64,000 bases of DNA from Muricoccus harenae. Lineage in GTDB: Bacteria > Pseudomonadota > Alphaproteobacteria > Acetobacterales > Acetobacteraceae. The position numbers were made by a program, and so were the translations under genes. This document shows, piece after piece, positions 1 to 8,127 of the stretch (its first letter is position 1; the number at the start of each line of letters is the position of its first letter). The notes beneath the pieces were generated by a model. The model was not told the origin of the DNA, made no database searches, and saw only the letters and a program-made list of their open reading frames with translations. The stretch is taken from assembly GCF_009848505.1 (NCBI RefSeq), contig NZ_WWDL01000027.1:1-64000 (forward strand), in the 5' to 3' direction.

Positions 1-40
1 GGAGGGCCACCGCCTCTGGCGCAGGGCGGGGGTGCGGGGC

Positions 41-53
41 GGGGGGGGGGGGG
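41..53. repeat. G13 homopolymer tract
   Basis: Thirteen consecutive G on the + strand, preceded by other G runs. It lies outside any gene I can support. Tracts of this length are prone to slippage and to sequencing error, so its length should be treated as uncertain. Confidence 0.8.
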
Positions 54-110
54 CTCACGGCTGCGTGAGTCCACGCCGCCGACTGCCAAGACGGCGCGTT
101 AACCCACAGC

Positions 111-133
111 AAGGCGCAATTCCGTTGCGCCTT
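111..133. other. 9-bp hairpin upstream of the PepSY gene
   Basis: AAGGCGCAA pairs perfectly with TTGCGCCTT around a 5-base loop. There is no T tract. It sits 46 bases before the next start codon, so it could be the end of an upstream transcript or a 5'-leader hairpin; the sequence does not decide. Confidence 0.45.
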
Positions 134-179
134 CGGTCCAATGAAGCAGCTGGACGCAACATTGATGGGAGAAACTGCT

Positions 180-770
180 ATGCGCACGAGTGTTGCCGCC
201 CTGGCAATCGCTGCCGCCCTGGCCACGCCGGCCCTGGCCCAGCAGGGGAACACTGCGAATCCCGGTTCGCAGCAGACCACCCAGCCGCCCATGAGCATGG
301 CGCCGGCGACGCAGGCTCCGGGCGGAACGGCTGCGCCGGGGACCACAACCGGGCCTGCCGCCTCGCAGAGCCGTGCGGGCACCGCGACGCAGATGGCGCC
401 GCAGGGCAGCGCGACCGGCAGCCAGCGGGTGGAGACTGGCCGCGGGGCCGATGCGACCTCCAACCGTGCGGCGGCCAACGGCAATACCGGGCAGAATGCC
501 GGCCAGAACAACAACGACCAGGCCGCGGTGCGGACGGACAATCCGGGCGATGCGCCGCGGACCACGGCCACGCCGGCCGCGGGCGCCAATTCCTTCACCG
601 AGGGGCAGGCGCGCAGCCGGATCGAGGCTGCGGGCTTTAGCGGCGTGCAGGACCTGAAGAAGGATGAGGCCGGTGTGTGGCGTGGGCGCGCGATGCGCGG
701 CGGCCAGACGGCGGATGTGGGCCTGGACTTCCAGGGCAACGTCGTGACGGGCAACGCGCCGGCTCGCTGA
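180..770 (+). CDS. exported protein with C-terminal PepSY-like domain
   Basis: This is a 196-residue secreted protein of unknown role. The start at 180 follows GGGAGAA and opens directly into a signal peptide (MRTSVAALAIAAALATPALA, cleavage before QQG). An ATG at 141 in frame would put 13 extra residues ahead of the signal peptide and is less likely. Residues ~22-135 are a low-complexity, Thr/Ala/Asn/Gln/Gly-rich linker. The last ~60 residues (starting FTEGQARSRIEAAGF, then a Gly/Asp-rich strand pattern) match the PepSY-type fold common in short Acetobacteraceae envelope proteins. It is followed by another stress-type gene on the same strand 86 bases later. The domain assignment is by pattern only. 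Confidence 0.75.
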   Translation: MRTSVAALAIAAALATPALAQQGNTANPGSQQTTQPPMSMAPATQAPGGTAAPGTTTGPAASQSRAGTATQMAPQGSATGSQRVETGRGADATSNRAAANGNTGQNAGQNNNDQAAVRTDNPGDAPRTTATPAAGANSFTEGQARSRIEAAGFSGVQDLKKDEAGVWRGRAMRGGQTADVGLDFQGNVVTGNAPAR

Positions 771-856
771 CAAGGTGCGCTGAGGCGCCGGCAGCGACGG
801 CTCAGGACGATAACGGGCGGCCCGAGGGTCGCACCAACCGAATGCAGGAGAGACAC

Positions 857-1792
857 ATGGCCACCCGTACCATTGCGAGGCTTTACGACACCTATGCCGA
901 TGCCAGCTCGGCGGTGAGTTCGCTGGAGGCCGCGGGCTTCATGCGGGACGATATCAGCATCGTCGCGAATGACGGTGCGACCGGCACGACCACGACCACG
1001 ACCGGTGGCGTGGCCACCGACACCACGACCGCCACGGCTTCGGATCACGACGACACCGCGAATGGCGCCGGCACTGGGGCGACCATCGGCACGGTGCTGG
1101 GCGGCGGCGCCGGCGTGCTGGCAGGGATTGGCGCGCTGGCTATTCCCGGGCTGGGGCCGATCGTGGCCGCGGGCTGGCTGGTGGCGGCGCTGGCCGGTGC
1201 CGGCGCAGGTGCCGCGGCTGGCGGCCTGCTGGGCAGCCTGGTCGGCGCGGGCGTCGAGGAGCGCGACGCGCATGTCTATTCCGAGGGCCTGCGCCGTGGC
1301 GGCAGTCTGGTGACTGTGCGGACGGATGACAGCCGAGCCGCCGAGGCCGAGGCCATCATGGCCCGCCACAACCCGGTGGACACCACCGCGCGTGAGGCGG
1401 ATTACCGGACGAGCGGCTGGACCGGCTACCAGGACGACGCGATCGTCGGTGACCGGCCGGATGGCACGCCGGGCAATCCGCCGGGCACGATGGCGTCCCG
1501 CGGCGTCGACCAGGTGGCGGGGACCAATGTCTCCGGCGCCCATCCGGAGAATGAGCGGAGCCGGGCGGACACGACCGTCTATCCGAAGACCTCCAACGCC
1601 ATGGGGACCTCGTCTAACCCGCCGGGCACCGAGGCAAGCCGCGCCTTCGACCGGGCGGCGGGAACGAATGCCTCGGGCGCCTATCCGAGCCAGTCGGATG
1701 ATACGGCTGCCAATCCTCCGGGCACGGCGGCCGGGCGGGCGACGGACGATACGCTTGGGACCAATCTGACGGGCACGAATCCGCGCCGCTGA
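857..1792 (+). CDS. general stress protein 17M-like protein with glycine-zipper core
   Basis: 311 residues; start at 857 after AGGAGAG. Residues 1-35 (TIARLYDTYADASSAVSSLE, then AAGF and SIVAND) resemble the N-terminal fold of the YflT/general stress protein 17M family. Residues ~75-135 are a Gly/Ala-rich hydrophobic segment of glycine-zipper type, expected to insert in or lie on a membrane. The short region after it (GSLVTVRTDD, then EAIMARHNPVD) completes the stress-protein half. The C-terminal third holds three near-identical 25-residue units beginning NPPGT and containing GTN-x-S/T-G. No signal peptide is visible. The function is unknown; a stress or desiccation role is inferred from the family only. 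Confidence 0.75.
   Translation: MATRTIARLYDTYADASSAVSSLEAAGFMRDDISIVANDGATGTTTTTTGGVATDTTTATASDHDDTANGAGTGATIGTVLGGGAGVLAGIGALAIPGLGPIVAAGWLVAALAGAGAGAAAGGLLGSLVGAGVEERDAHVYSEGLRRGGSLVTVRTDDSRAAEAEAIMARHNPVDTTAREADYRTSGWTGYQDDAIVGDRPDGTPGNPPGTMASRGVDQVAGTNVSGAHPENERSRADTTVYPKTSNAMGTSSNPPGTEASRAFDRAAGTNASGAYPSQSDDTAANPPGTAAGRATDDTLGTNLTGTNPRR
1475..1786 (+). repeat. three 25-residue coding repeats (NPPGT units)
   Basis: Three 75-base units at 1475-1549, 1616-1690 and 1712-1786 encode the pattern NPPGT-x-A-S/G-R, x2, D, x3, GTN-x-S/T-G-x2-P. They are separated by 22 and 7 codons of Thr/Ser-rich sequence. The conservation is stronger in protein than in DNA (CCG against CCT, different Ala and Gly codons), which argues for selection on the protein unit. 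Confidence 0.8.
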
Positions 1793-2159
1793 CGCATCGG
1801 TTGTTTCGTCAGCGTGAGTAATAGGCGGGGCGGCTCCCTTAGGGGGGCCGCCCTGCTCAGTGTTGGGGAGGGCGCTGTCCGCGCGGGGCAGCAGCGGATC
1901 GATGGCCTAGGGGCGGTGCAGCGCAGGCGAGGTGCCCGGGCTGGCGGGTTGGGCTGTGGCGATCAGGGCCAAGGTCGTGAGGGTGGTGGCCAGGGTCGCG
2001 GGCAGGGCGATGGCCGTGGCGGTCCGGCGGCACGGTGACGGCAGGCTCACGGTGGCTGTGGCGGTGGCGCAGCCTGCAGGGTCAAGGCGGGGCCGCCCGT
2101 CTCTGGCGGAGAGGACGGCCCCGGCGTTTCAGGCCTGGCGCATCGGGTGGGACGCGCGA
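1793..2159. other. 367-base gap between convergent genes
   Basis: Apart from the terminator hairpin at 1828-1853 I see no gene here. The remainder is very G-rich on the + strand and consists of GGC/GGT-type low-complexity sequence. Possible reading frames within it have no family resemblance and no convincing ribosome-binding site. Confidence 0.5.
1828..1853 (+). terminator. hairpin terminator after the stress-protein gene
   Basis: GGGCGGCTCCC pairs with GGGGGCCGCCC (one G-U) around a TTAG loop, 35 bases after the stop codon. No long T tract follows. Confidence 0.55.
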
Positions 2160-2477
2160 CTAGTAGCGGTAGTAGAATCCCACACCCGGCGGCGGCGCAT
2201 AGTAGCGTGGCGGCGGGGGCGGCGGGGCGTAGTAGTAGACCGGCGGCGGCGGCCGGCGCCAATGGCGGTGCCCGTGGTGGTAGCCGCGCGGTGGCCCGTA
2301 ATAGCGGGGCGGCGGCGGGGCGTAGTAGTACTGGACGGGCTGGACTGATCCGGCGACGTTCGCCAGGGGCGCCGCGATGGGCATGGCTTCGGCCGGCCGC
2401 GGCGCGGCGGCCAGGACGCCCGCCACGGCCGCCGCGGCAAGCGCGACGCGGAACGGGCTGGGCAGGGACGGGGTCAT
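2160..2477 (-). CDS. small exported Pro/Tyr/His-rich protein
   Basis: 105 residues. The start at 2477 follows AAGGAGGAGCG, one of the strongest ribosome-binding sites in the window, and opens into a signal peptide (MTPSLPSPFRVALAAAAVAG, cleavage near PAEA). The mature part is composed largely of PPPPRYY, YYYAPPPP and HHGHRHWRR stretches and ends in GFYYRY. Such tyrosine/proline/histidine-rich exported proteins are common in this group of bacteria, but their function is not known. The His cluster could bind metal; this is speculation. No conserved domain was recognised. Confidence 0.7.
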   Translation of the reverse strand: MTPSLPSPFRVALAAAAVAGVLAAAPRPAEAMPIAAPLANVAGSVQPVQYYYAPPPPRYYGPPRGYHHGHRHWRRPPPPVYYYAPPPPPPRYYAPPPGVGFYYRY

Positions 2478-2684
2478 CTCACGCTCCTCCTTGGGCCGGG
2501 TTGCCGGCCGGGAAATCCCCAAGGCTCGACGCCTCATGCGGGGAACCGCAGGCCGGGGGACCCAGGCTGGGGACACCCTCAAACTGGGCATCCATCTGGG
2601 CAGAACGGAGGCGCGGGCTGCCCCATTGCGGCGGCGGCGGATCAAGCTTTTGAGACCGCCGCGCGCCTCTCGGCAGGCCTTCCC

Positions 2685-4043
2685 TCAGGCCGCTTCGGCG
2701 AAGACTCGGTCGAGGGTGGCGCGGACATGGGTGAAGTCGCGCTGCGGGTCCATCACGCCGTCCAGCGCCTCGGGGGCGATGAGGGCGGTGACCTTGGGAT
2801 CGGCCAGGAGGTTGTCGCGGAAGCTGCGGCCCTGTGGGGTGCCGAGGTTTTCCCAGGTGGCCATGGCGTTGCGCTGGACCGTGGCATAGGCGTCCTCGCG
2901 CGACATGCCTGCCTGGGTAAGGGCGAGCAGCACCTTTTGGCTGTGCACCACGCCGCCGAGGCTTTCCAGGTTGGCCTTCATGCGCTCGGGGTAGACGGTC
3001 AGCTTCTCCATCATGCCGGCGGCGCGCATCAGGGCGAAGTCCAGGGCGATGGTGGCGTCGGGGCCAATGACGCGCTCGACGCTGCTGTGGCTGATGTCGC
3101 GCTCGTGCCAGAGGGCGACGTTCTCCAGCGCGGGCATCGCATAGCCGCGGACGAGGCGGGCAAGGCCGGTGAGGTTCTCCGACAGGACCGGGTTGCGCTT
3201 GTGGGGCATCGCGGAGGAGCCCTTCTGGCCGGGGTGGAAGTACTCCTCGGCTTCCCGGACCTCGCTGCGCTGGAGGTGGCGGACCTCGGTGGCCAGGCGC
3301 TCTAGGGCGCTGGCGGCGACGGCGAGGGCGCAGAAATAGGCGGCGTGGCGGTCCCGCGGGATGACCTGGGTGGAGACGGGCTCGGGGCGAAGGCCGAGCT
3401 TCTGCGCGACGAAGGCCTCCACGCGTGGGTCCACGCTGGCGAAGGTGCCGACGGGGCCGGAGATGGCACAGGTGGCCACTTCGGCGCGGGCAGCGACCAG
3501 GCGGGCGCGGCAGCGGGCGAATTCGGCCCAGTGGCCGGCGAGCTTGATGCCGAAGGTGGTCGGCTCGGCATGGATGCCGTGGGAGCGGCCGATGGTCGGC
3601 GTCAGGGCGTGCTCCTCGGCGCGGCGGCGCAGCGCGGCCAGGAGCGCGTCCATATCCGCGATCAGGAGGTCGGCGGCGCGGACGAGCTGGAGGTTCAGGG
3701 CGGTGTCCAGCACGTCGGAGCTGGTCATGCCCTGGTGCATGAAGCGGGCGTGCTCACCCATTCCGCTGCCATCCGGGCGCTTTTCGCCGAGCCAGGTGAG
3801 GAAGGCGATGACGTCGTGGCGGGTGACGCGCTCGATCTCGTCGATGCGGTCGAGGTCGGCCTGGGAAATGGCGGCGAGGCGGCGGTCGCCCTCGCGGCGG
3901 ATGGCTTCGGCGGATTCGCGCGGGATGGTGCCGAACTCGGCCATGGCCTCGGCGGCGAGGGCCTCGATCTCGAACCAGATGCGGAAGCGGCCCTCGGGGG
4001 ACCAGATGGCCGCCATCTCGGGGCGGGAATAGCGCGGGACCAT
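2685..4043 (-). CDS. purB: adenylosuccinate lyase
   Basis: 452 residues. PurB splits SAICAR and adenylosuccinate to fumarate plus AICAR or AMP, acting twice in purine synthesis. The fumarase/aspartase signature SSAMPHKRNP is present at about residues 272-282, its first serine being on the mobile catalytic loop. Other PurB landmarks are TSSDVLDTALNLQL, RSHGIHAEPTTFG (catalytic His) and HERDISHSSVERV. The start at 4043 (MVPRYSRPEM) is the family N-terminus and follows GAGGAGGCATGCC; a longer frame to 4079 adds residues not found in PurB. It is monocistronic and divergent from the TerC gene. Confidence 0.95.
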   Translation of the reverse strand: MVPRYSRPEMAAIWSPEGRFRIWFEIEALAAEAMAEFGTIPRESAEAIRREGDRRLAAISQADLDRIDEIERVTRHDVIAFLTWLGEKRPDGSGMGEHARFMHQGMTSSDVLDTALNLQLVRAADLLIADMDALLAALRRRAEEHALTPTIGRSHGIHAEPTTFGIKLAGHWAEFARCRARLVAARAEVATCAISGPVGTFASVDPRVEAFVAQKLGLRPEPVSTQVIPRDRHAAYFCALAVAASALERLATEVRHLQRSEVREAEEYFHPGQKGSSAMPHKRNPVLSENLTGLARLVRGYAMPALENVALWHERDISHSSVERVIGPDATIALDFALMRAAGMMEKLTVYPERMKANLESLGGVVHSQKVLLALTQAGMSREDAYATVQRNAMATWENLGTPQGRSFRDNLLADPKVTALIAPEALDGVMDPQRDFTHVRATLDRVFAEAA

Positions 4044-4348
4044 GGCATGCCTCCTCGGCGCCGGCGCCCGGGGGAGCATCGCGGTGGGGTGCCGGCGCGG
4101 GGGCGGTATCCGGGGGGCGGCGCGACGTCAACCGGTGAGGCGGGGGCGGCCGGCTCATGGTTAGAAACGGACCGTGGTTCAATGGTTGCTGTAAGATTGC
4201 TCATTGTTTATGCGGCTCTGGCCGCTATCTGTTGCGGCAGGCCGCGATGGCGCGGCTGGCGTTCCCGTCATGCGGCGGGGGCGCGTTCATTCATGGCCGG
4301 TGCCCGCCCTCGGTGGCGAGGGACCCGGCAGGGGAAGGCGGATCGCGG
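4044..4348. other. 305-base divergent intergenic region, purB / TerC
   Basis: This region must carry the promoters for both divergent genes. The part nearest 4150-4220 is less GC-rich than its surroundings (TAGAAACGG, GTAAGATTGCTCATTGTTTA) and is the likeliest promoter location. I looked for the manganese yybP-ykoY riboswitch often found before TerC-family genes and did not find its conserved loop sequences. Confidence 0.4.
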
Positions 4349-4999
4349 ATGGGAGCGGATTGGTTCATCGCCTTGGGACAGGTCCTACTGATCGACCTGG
4401 TGCTCGCGGGCGACAACGCGATCGTCGTCGGCATGGCGGCTGCGGGGCTGCCAGCGGAGCAGCGGCGCAAGGCGATCTTTTGGGGCATCGTTGCCGCCAC
4501 GATCATGCGCATCGGCTTCGCGGCCATCACGACGCAACTCCTCGCGATCATTGGCCTCACGCTGTTCGGTGGGCTTCTGCTGCTGTGGGTGTGCTGGAAG
4601 ATGTACCGCGAGCTGCGGCAGGGGCATGAGCAGCACCAGGGCGCGGAGTTGGTAGCGGGCGACGAGACGGCGGATGCGGGAGCGCCGAGGAAGACGCTGA
4701 GGCAGGCGATCATCCAGATCCTTGTCGCGGACGTGTCCATGTCGCTCGACAACGTGCTGGCTGTGGCCGGCGCAGCGAAGGACCATCTGGACGTGCTCGT
4801 CATCGGCCTCGCCATCTCGGTGGTGCTGATGGGCGTTGCCGCGACCTTCATCGCGAAGCTGCTGGAGAAACATCGCTGGATCGCCTGGGTGGGTCTGCTC
4901 GTGATCCTCTACGTGGCGCTGGAGATGATCTATGCCGGTTCCGGCGAGGTGATGAACTTCTTCAACGGCACGCCTGCGGCGCCTCCGGCGGCGCATTAG
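4349..4999 (+). CDS. TerC/YjbE-family integral membrane protein (copy 1)
   Basis: 216 residues, about six to seven transmembrane segments. It carries the two acidic membrane motifs of TerC proteins: DLVLAGDNAIVVGMAAAGLP near the N-terminus and ADVSMSLDNVLAVAGAAKDH after a charged cytoplasmic loop (residues ~88-117). These Asp/Asn residues are thought to bind a divalent metal, and family members are implicated in Mn2+ export or in metalation of secreted enzymes. The start at 4349 (MGADWFIALG) matches family starts and follows GGGGAAGGCGG. A longer frame upstream is unconserved. The next gene is a paralogue. Confidence 0.85.
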   Translation: MGADWFIALGQVLLIDLVLAGDNAIVVGMAAAGLPAEQRRKAIFWGIVAATIMRIGFAAITTQLLAIIGLTLFGGLLLLWVCWKMYRELRQGHEQHQGAELVAGDETADAGAPRKTLRQAIIQILVADVSMSLDNVLAVAGAAKDHLDVLVIGLAISVVLMGVAATFIAKLLEKHRWIAWVGLLVILYVALEMIYAGSGEVMNFFNGTPAAPPAAH

Positions 5000-5057
5000 C
5001 AGGGGGTTCCGCCCGGATGTGGCGGGGCCGTTAAGATCCAGTCATGTAAGGCAGTTG

Positions 5058-5087
5058 GCGCCGCCCGGGAGACCGGGCGGCGCTTTT
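5058..5087 (+). terminator. strong rho-independent terminator
   Basis: GCGCCGCCCGG pairs perfectly with CCGGGCGGCGC (11 bp) around a GAGA tetraloop and is followed by four T. It lies between the two TerC genes, so they are probably separate transcripts despite being adjacent. Confidence 0.85.
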
Positions 5088-5220
5088 GCGTGCAGGGGGT
5101 GCGGTCTAGGGTCCGCGCGCGGACGCGTTCTACCGGGATTGTGGAGCGGCGTCCGGTTCCCTGCAGAGACGAGGCTAGGCGGCGCCCGGTGGCGCTGCCT
5201 TGGCCTGACCGGAGACGTTC

Positions 5221-5859
5221 ATGGAATCCATCACTTCCGCATTGCCGCAGCTCCTCGAGATCATGTGGCTCAACATCATCCTGTCGGGCGACAACGCGGT
5301 TGTGATCGGGCTGGCGGCGGCGGGGCTGCCGGAGAGCCAGCGCAACAAGGCGGTGATGTTCGGCATTGCCGCCGCGGCGGTGCTGCGCATCCTCTTCTCC
5401 TTGATCGCGCAGCAGCTTCTGGAGCTGTGGTGGATCGACATCCTGGGCGGCGTGGCACTGCTCTACATCGCGTTCAACTTCTTCATGGAGCTGCGCCACT
5501 CGCAGCAGGAGGAGGCGACCGAAGGGACCGCGCATCACGACAAGACGCTGATGGCGGCGCTGTGGCAGATCATCCTGGCCGATGTCTCAATGAGCCTTGA
5601 CAACGTGCTGGCGGTGGCGGCCGTCGCGCGCAGCAACATCACGTTGCTGATCGTGGGCCTGGCGATTTCCATCGTGATGATGGGGCTTCTGGGCGGGCTG
5701 CTCGCGCGGGTTCTGGATCGCTACAAGTGGATCGCCTATCTCGGCGTCGCGCTAATCGCCTATATCGGCTTTGAACTGCTGTGGGAGGGCCTGATCATGG
5801 CCAATGCGACGTTGAACCTGGGGCTGCCGGTGCCGGCGCCCCATGCCGTGGCCCATTGA
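5221..5859 (+). CDS. TerC/YjbE-family integral membrane protein (copy 2)
   Basis: 212 residues, paralogous to the preceding gene. It has the same two motifs (NIILSGDNAVVIGLAAAGLP and LADVSMSLDNVLAVAAVA), the same spacing and the same membrane topology, with a Glu/Gln/His-rich loop (QQEEATEGTAHHDK) between the halves. The start follows GGAGACGTTC. The terminator just upstream indicates its own promoter, in 5088-5210. Two diverged copies side by side suggest different metals or induction conditions. A lipoprotein gene overlaps its 3' end by 17 bases. Confidence 0.85.
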   Translation: MESITSALPQLLEIMWLNIILSGDNAVVIGLAAAGLPESQRNKAVMFGIAAAAVLRILFSLIAQQLLELWWIDILGGVALLYIAFNFFMELRHSQQEEATEGTAHHDKTLMAALWQIILADVSMSLDNVLAVAAVARSNITLLIVGLAISIVMMGLLGGLLARVLDRYKWIAYLGVALIAYIGFELLWEGLIMANATLNLGLPVPAPHAVAH

Positions 5860-6475
5860 GGGCGGCCGGTTGACGAAGGGACGGCTTGGCGGGGCGGTGC
5901 TGTGCCGCCTCGCGCTCGTGGCGCTGCCGGCGTTGCTGGCCGGCTGCGCCGTGGATCAGGAGGCGGAGGGTGCCCGCACGCAGCGGGAGCGGCCGCCCCT
6001 GGAGACGGTGCTGGCGCGGCTTCCGGCCGGCGCGGCTGGCTTCGAGCGGGGGGCGACGGTGGATGTCGCCCCGGGCGATCCCACGGCGGGGAAGGTGGTG
6101 GAATACGCCACCGGCGGGCGCGTCGCGGTGGGGCATGTCTTCGTCTATGACAGTGGCAAGCCGAATGTGACGGCGGCGGACCTGCCGCCGGAGGTGGAGC
6201 GGGCGGTGAGCGAAGGCACGGCGCTGCCCTCCGACCGGACCGGACGCGAGCTGACCATAGCCTCCCGCGGGCCGGTGCCGGCGCGCGGGGGCGACCTGTC
6301 CTGCGCCTTCCTGGAGGGACGCTTCGGGCGGTTGCAGGTGGAGCGGCAGGTCTGCGTGGGCGTTGCCGCCGGGCGCTTCCTGCGGGTGCAGGTGACGATG
6401 CCGAGAAATGGCGCCTCGGGCGTGGATGCGCGGGCCTTCGCGACCGAGATCGCGGCGGCGGCGCGGGGGAGCTAG
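5843..6475 (+). CDS. putative lipoprotein of unknown function
   Basis: 210 residues from the ATG at 5843, which overlaps the TerC gene by 17 bases. A TTG at 5870 is an alternative start and gives a signal sequence of more usual length. A lipobox LLAGC places the lipidated Cys at residue 35 (or 26). The mature protein contains two short conserved-looking blocks (GKVVEYATGGRVAVGHVFVY and SCAFLEGRFGRLQVERQVCV) with a possible disulphide pair. I recognise no family. The overlap with TerC copy 2 suggests co-transcription. Confidence 0.65.
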   Translation: MPWPIEGGRLTKGRLGGAVLCRLALVALPALLAGCAVDQEAEGARTQRERPPLETVLARLPAGAAGFERGATVDVAPGDPTAGKVVEYATGGRVAVGHVFVYDSGKPNVTAADLPPEVERAVSEGTALPSDRTGRELTIASRGPVPARGGDLSCAFLEGRFGRLQVERQVCVGVAAGRFLRVQVTMPRNGASGVDARAFATEIAAAARGS

Positions 6476-6487
6476 GAGCGGCTCTGG

Positions 6488-6512
6488 TGCCGGGAGGCGC
6501 GGCCTTCCGGCA
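6488..6512. terminator. hairpin between convergent genes
   Basis: TGCCGGGAGGC pairs with GCCTTCCGGCA (11 bp, one G-U) around GCG. It lies between the convergent lipoprotein and protease genes and could serve both; neither side has a long T tract. Confidence 0.5.
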
Positions 6513-6545
6513 CTGCGCCGCGGGCGAGCTGCCGGGCCCGGATTT

Positions 6546-7493
6546 CTAGCGCAGGCAGCGCAGGAAGAGCACCGAGGGGTGGACGGCCTCGCCCACCCCG
6601 GCCGCGTCGCGCTGGGTGGCGCTGGCGGCGGTGCGGGGGCGGACGCTCTGTTCCCGCAGGAAGGCGAGCGCCTCCTCGGTTTTCACCGCGAAGTTCACGT
6701 TCTGCGGGATGTCGCCGGTGCGCTGCGCCACGCGCTGGGCGTTCAGCTTGCTGGTGATGATGCCGACGACATTGCCTGACAGGTCGAGCAGCGGGCCGCC
6801 CGAATTGCCGGGCTGCACCGGCGCGCTGATCTGGAAGTGCGCGCGGTTGTCGGCGAGGCCAGCGAGGGCGGAAATGGCGCCGGTGGTCAGGGTGGGACCA
6901 GAGGCGAGCATGCCCGCGAGCGGGAAGCCGTAGGTCACGACGGAATCGCCACGGCGGATGTCGGGGCCGCTGCGGAAGGTGAGCGGCGGGCCGGCGGCTT
7001 CGCGCAGGTCGAGCAGGGCGAGGTCCCGGACTGTGTCGGTGGCGCGGATGGTGGCGGTGATCTCGCGCCCTTCGGCGTTGCGGGCACGGATGCTGCGGCA
7101 ATCCCGCACAACATGGTCGTTGGTGAGGGCCTGGCGGTCGGCGACGACGAAGCCGGTGCCGGACGAGACCTCGCGGCCCCTGGGGGGCGTGGTTTCGTTG
7201 GGACCGAGCGGCGGTGGCTTGCCGGCGGGGCCATTGCCGGGGGGTGTGTTCGCAGGTGGGCGCGGGCGGGATTCGGGGCGCGAGGGCGGGCCGGGACGGC
7301 GCGGGGCCGGGTCTGGCATGTCGTAGAGCGGCGGCGGCTTGCCAATGGGCGCACCGGTGGATGGAGGTGGGGTGTCCTGCGGCCCGGGCGCGCCGAGGGG
7401 CGGTGGCTTGCCGGGGGCTGGCACCAGCTGGGCGAGGCCCGGGCTGGCGACGAGCAGCAGGGCGGGGAGGGCCGCGACGAGGGGGGCGCGCAT
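6546..7493 (-). CDS. secreted trypsin-like serine protease with Pro-rich linker
   Basis: 315 residues. A signal peptide (MRAPLVAALPALLLVASPGL, then AQ) is followed by a ~85-residue proline-rich linker in which GKPPPL occurs three times (residues 28, 51, 91). The protease domain follows: His127 in TNDHVV, Asp157 in VRDLALLDL and Ser231 in QPGNSGGPL form the triad of S1 (DegP-like) peptidases. No PDZ domain follows, and the C-terminus is short. The start at 7493 is chosen for the signal peptide; the longer frame reaching 7607 overlaps radC. It probably acts in the periplasm, with the linker tethering or exposing the domain. The substrate is unknown. Confidence 0.85.
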   Translation of the reverse strand: MRAPLVAALPALLLVASPGLAQLVPAPGKPPPLGAPGPQDTPPPSTGAPIGKPPPLYDMPDPAPRRPGPPSRPESRPRPPANTPPGNGPAGKPPPLGPNETTPPRGREVSSGTGFVVADRQALTNDHVVRDCRSIRARNAEGREITATIRATDTVRDLALLDLREAAGPPLTFRSGPDIRRGDSVVTYGFPLAGMLASGPTLTTGAISALAGLADNRAHFQISAPVQPGNSGGPLLDLSGNVVGIITSKLNAQRVAQRTGDIPQNVNFAVKTEEALAFLREQSVRPRTAASATQRDAAGVGEAVHPSVLFLRCLR

Positions 7494-7545
7494 CGTTGAA
7501 GGTTGGGCGCAGGTCGGGCGGCGGGTCAATCGTCCACGCCTGCGG

Positions 7546-8127
7546 TCAGAGCAGACCTTCGCGACGGAAGGAGAGATGGCGGCCGTTGCCGATGATGATG
7601 TGGTCATGGACCGTGATGCCGAGGATGGCGGCGGCGGCCTTGATCTCTGCCGTCATCTCGATGTCAGCGCGGGAGGGGGTAGGGTCTCCCGAGGGGTGGT
7701 TGTGCACGAGGATGAGGGCGGTGGCGCCGAGTTCGAGGGTGCGGCGGACGACCTCGCGCGGATAGACGGGGGTGTGGTTGACGGTACCGCGGGCTTGCGG
7801 TTCGTCGGCGAGGAGGCGGTTGCGGCTGTCGAGGAAGAGGACGCGGAACTGCTCGACCGGTTCGCGCGAAATGGCGGCGGTGAGATAGGCGACCAGACGG
7901 TCCCAATTGTTGAGGACGGGTTGGTCGCGGACTTCCTCGGCGAGGAGCTTGAGGGCGGCGGCCTGGACGAGACGCAGCGCGGCGATGGCCGAATCGCCGA
8001 TGCCTTCCACGGCGCGGAGGTCGTGCTCGGCGGCGGAAAGGGCGCGGCCGGCGGAGCCGAAGCGGGCGATCAGGCGTTTGGCGTGCGGCTTGGTGTCGAT
8101 GCGCGGGAGGGCGAGGAAGAGGAGCAT
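7546..8127 (-). CDS. radC: RadC family JAB1/MPN protein, N-terminus interrupted
   Basis: 193 residues from the first ATG downstream of an in-frame stop. The JAMM metal motif is intact (LVHNHPSGDPTPSRAD), and the helix-hairpin region (RFGSAGRALSAAEHDLRAVE) is present. However, the family's conserved N-terminal block (GHRKRLREKLLRAG, then ADYELLE) is encoded in the same frame upstream of this ATG, immediately after a TAG at 8212-8214. No ATG, GTG or TTG lies between that TAG and the block. An upstream in-frame ATG at 8295 begins a plausible leader (MEEASPLFTTLPDL). The gene is therefore either broken by a point nonsense change or a sequencing error, or it is translated as an N-truncated protein. 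The cellular role of RadC is unsettled. Confidence 0.75.
   Translation of the reverse strand: MLLFLALPRIDTKPHAKRLIARFGSAGRALSAAEHDLRAVEGIGDSAIAALRLVQAAALKLLAEEVRDQPVLNNWDRLVAYLTAAISREPVEQFRVLFLDSRNRLLADEPQARGTVNHTPVYPREVVRRTLELGATALILVHNHPSGDPTPSRADIEMTAEIKAAAAILGITVHDHIIIGNGRHLSFRREGLL

Noticed and set aside
4044-5220. Manganese (yybP-ykoY) riboswitch before the TerC genes
   Set aside because: I looked for the conserved GGGGAGTA-type and GAGAC/GCAAGACC-type loop sequences in both upstream regions and did not see them.
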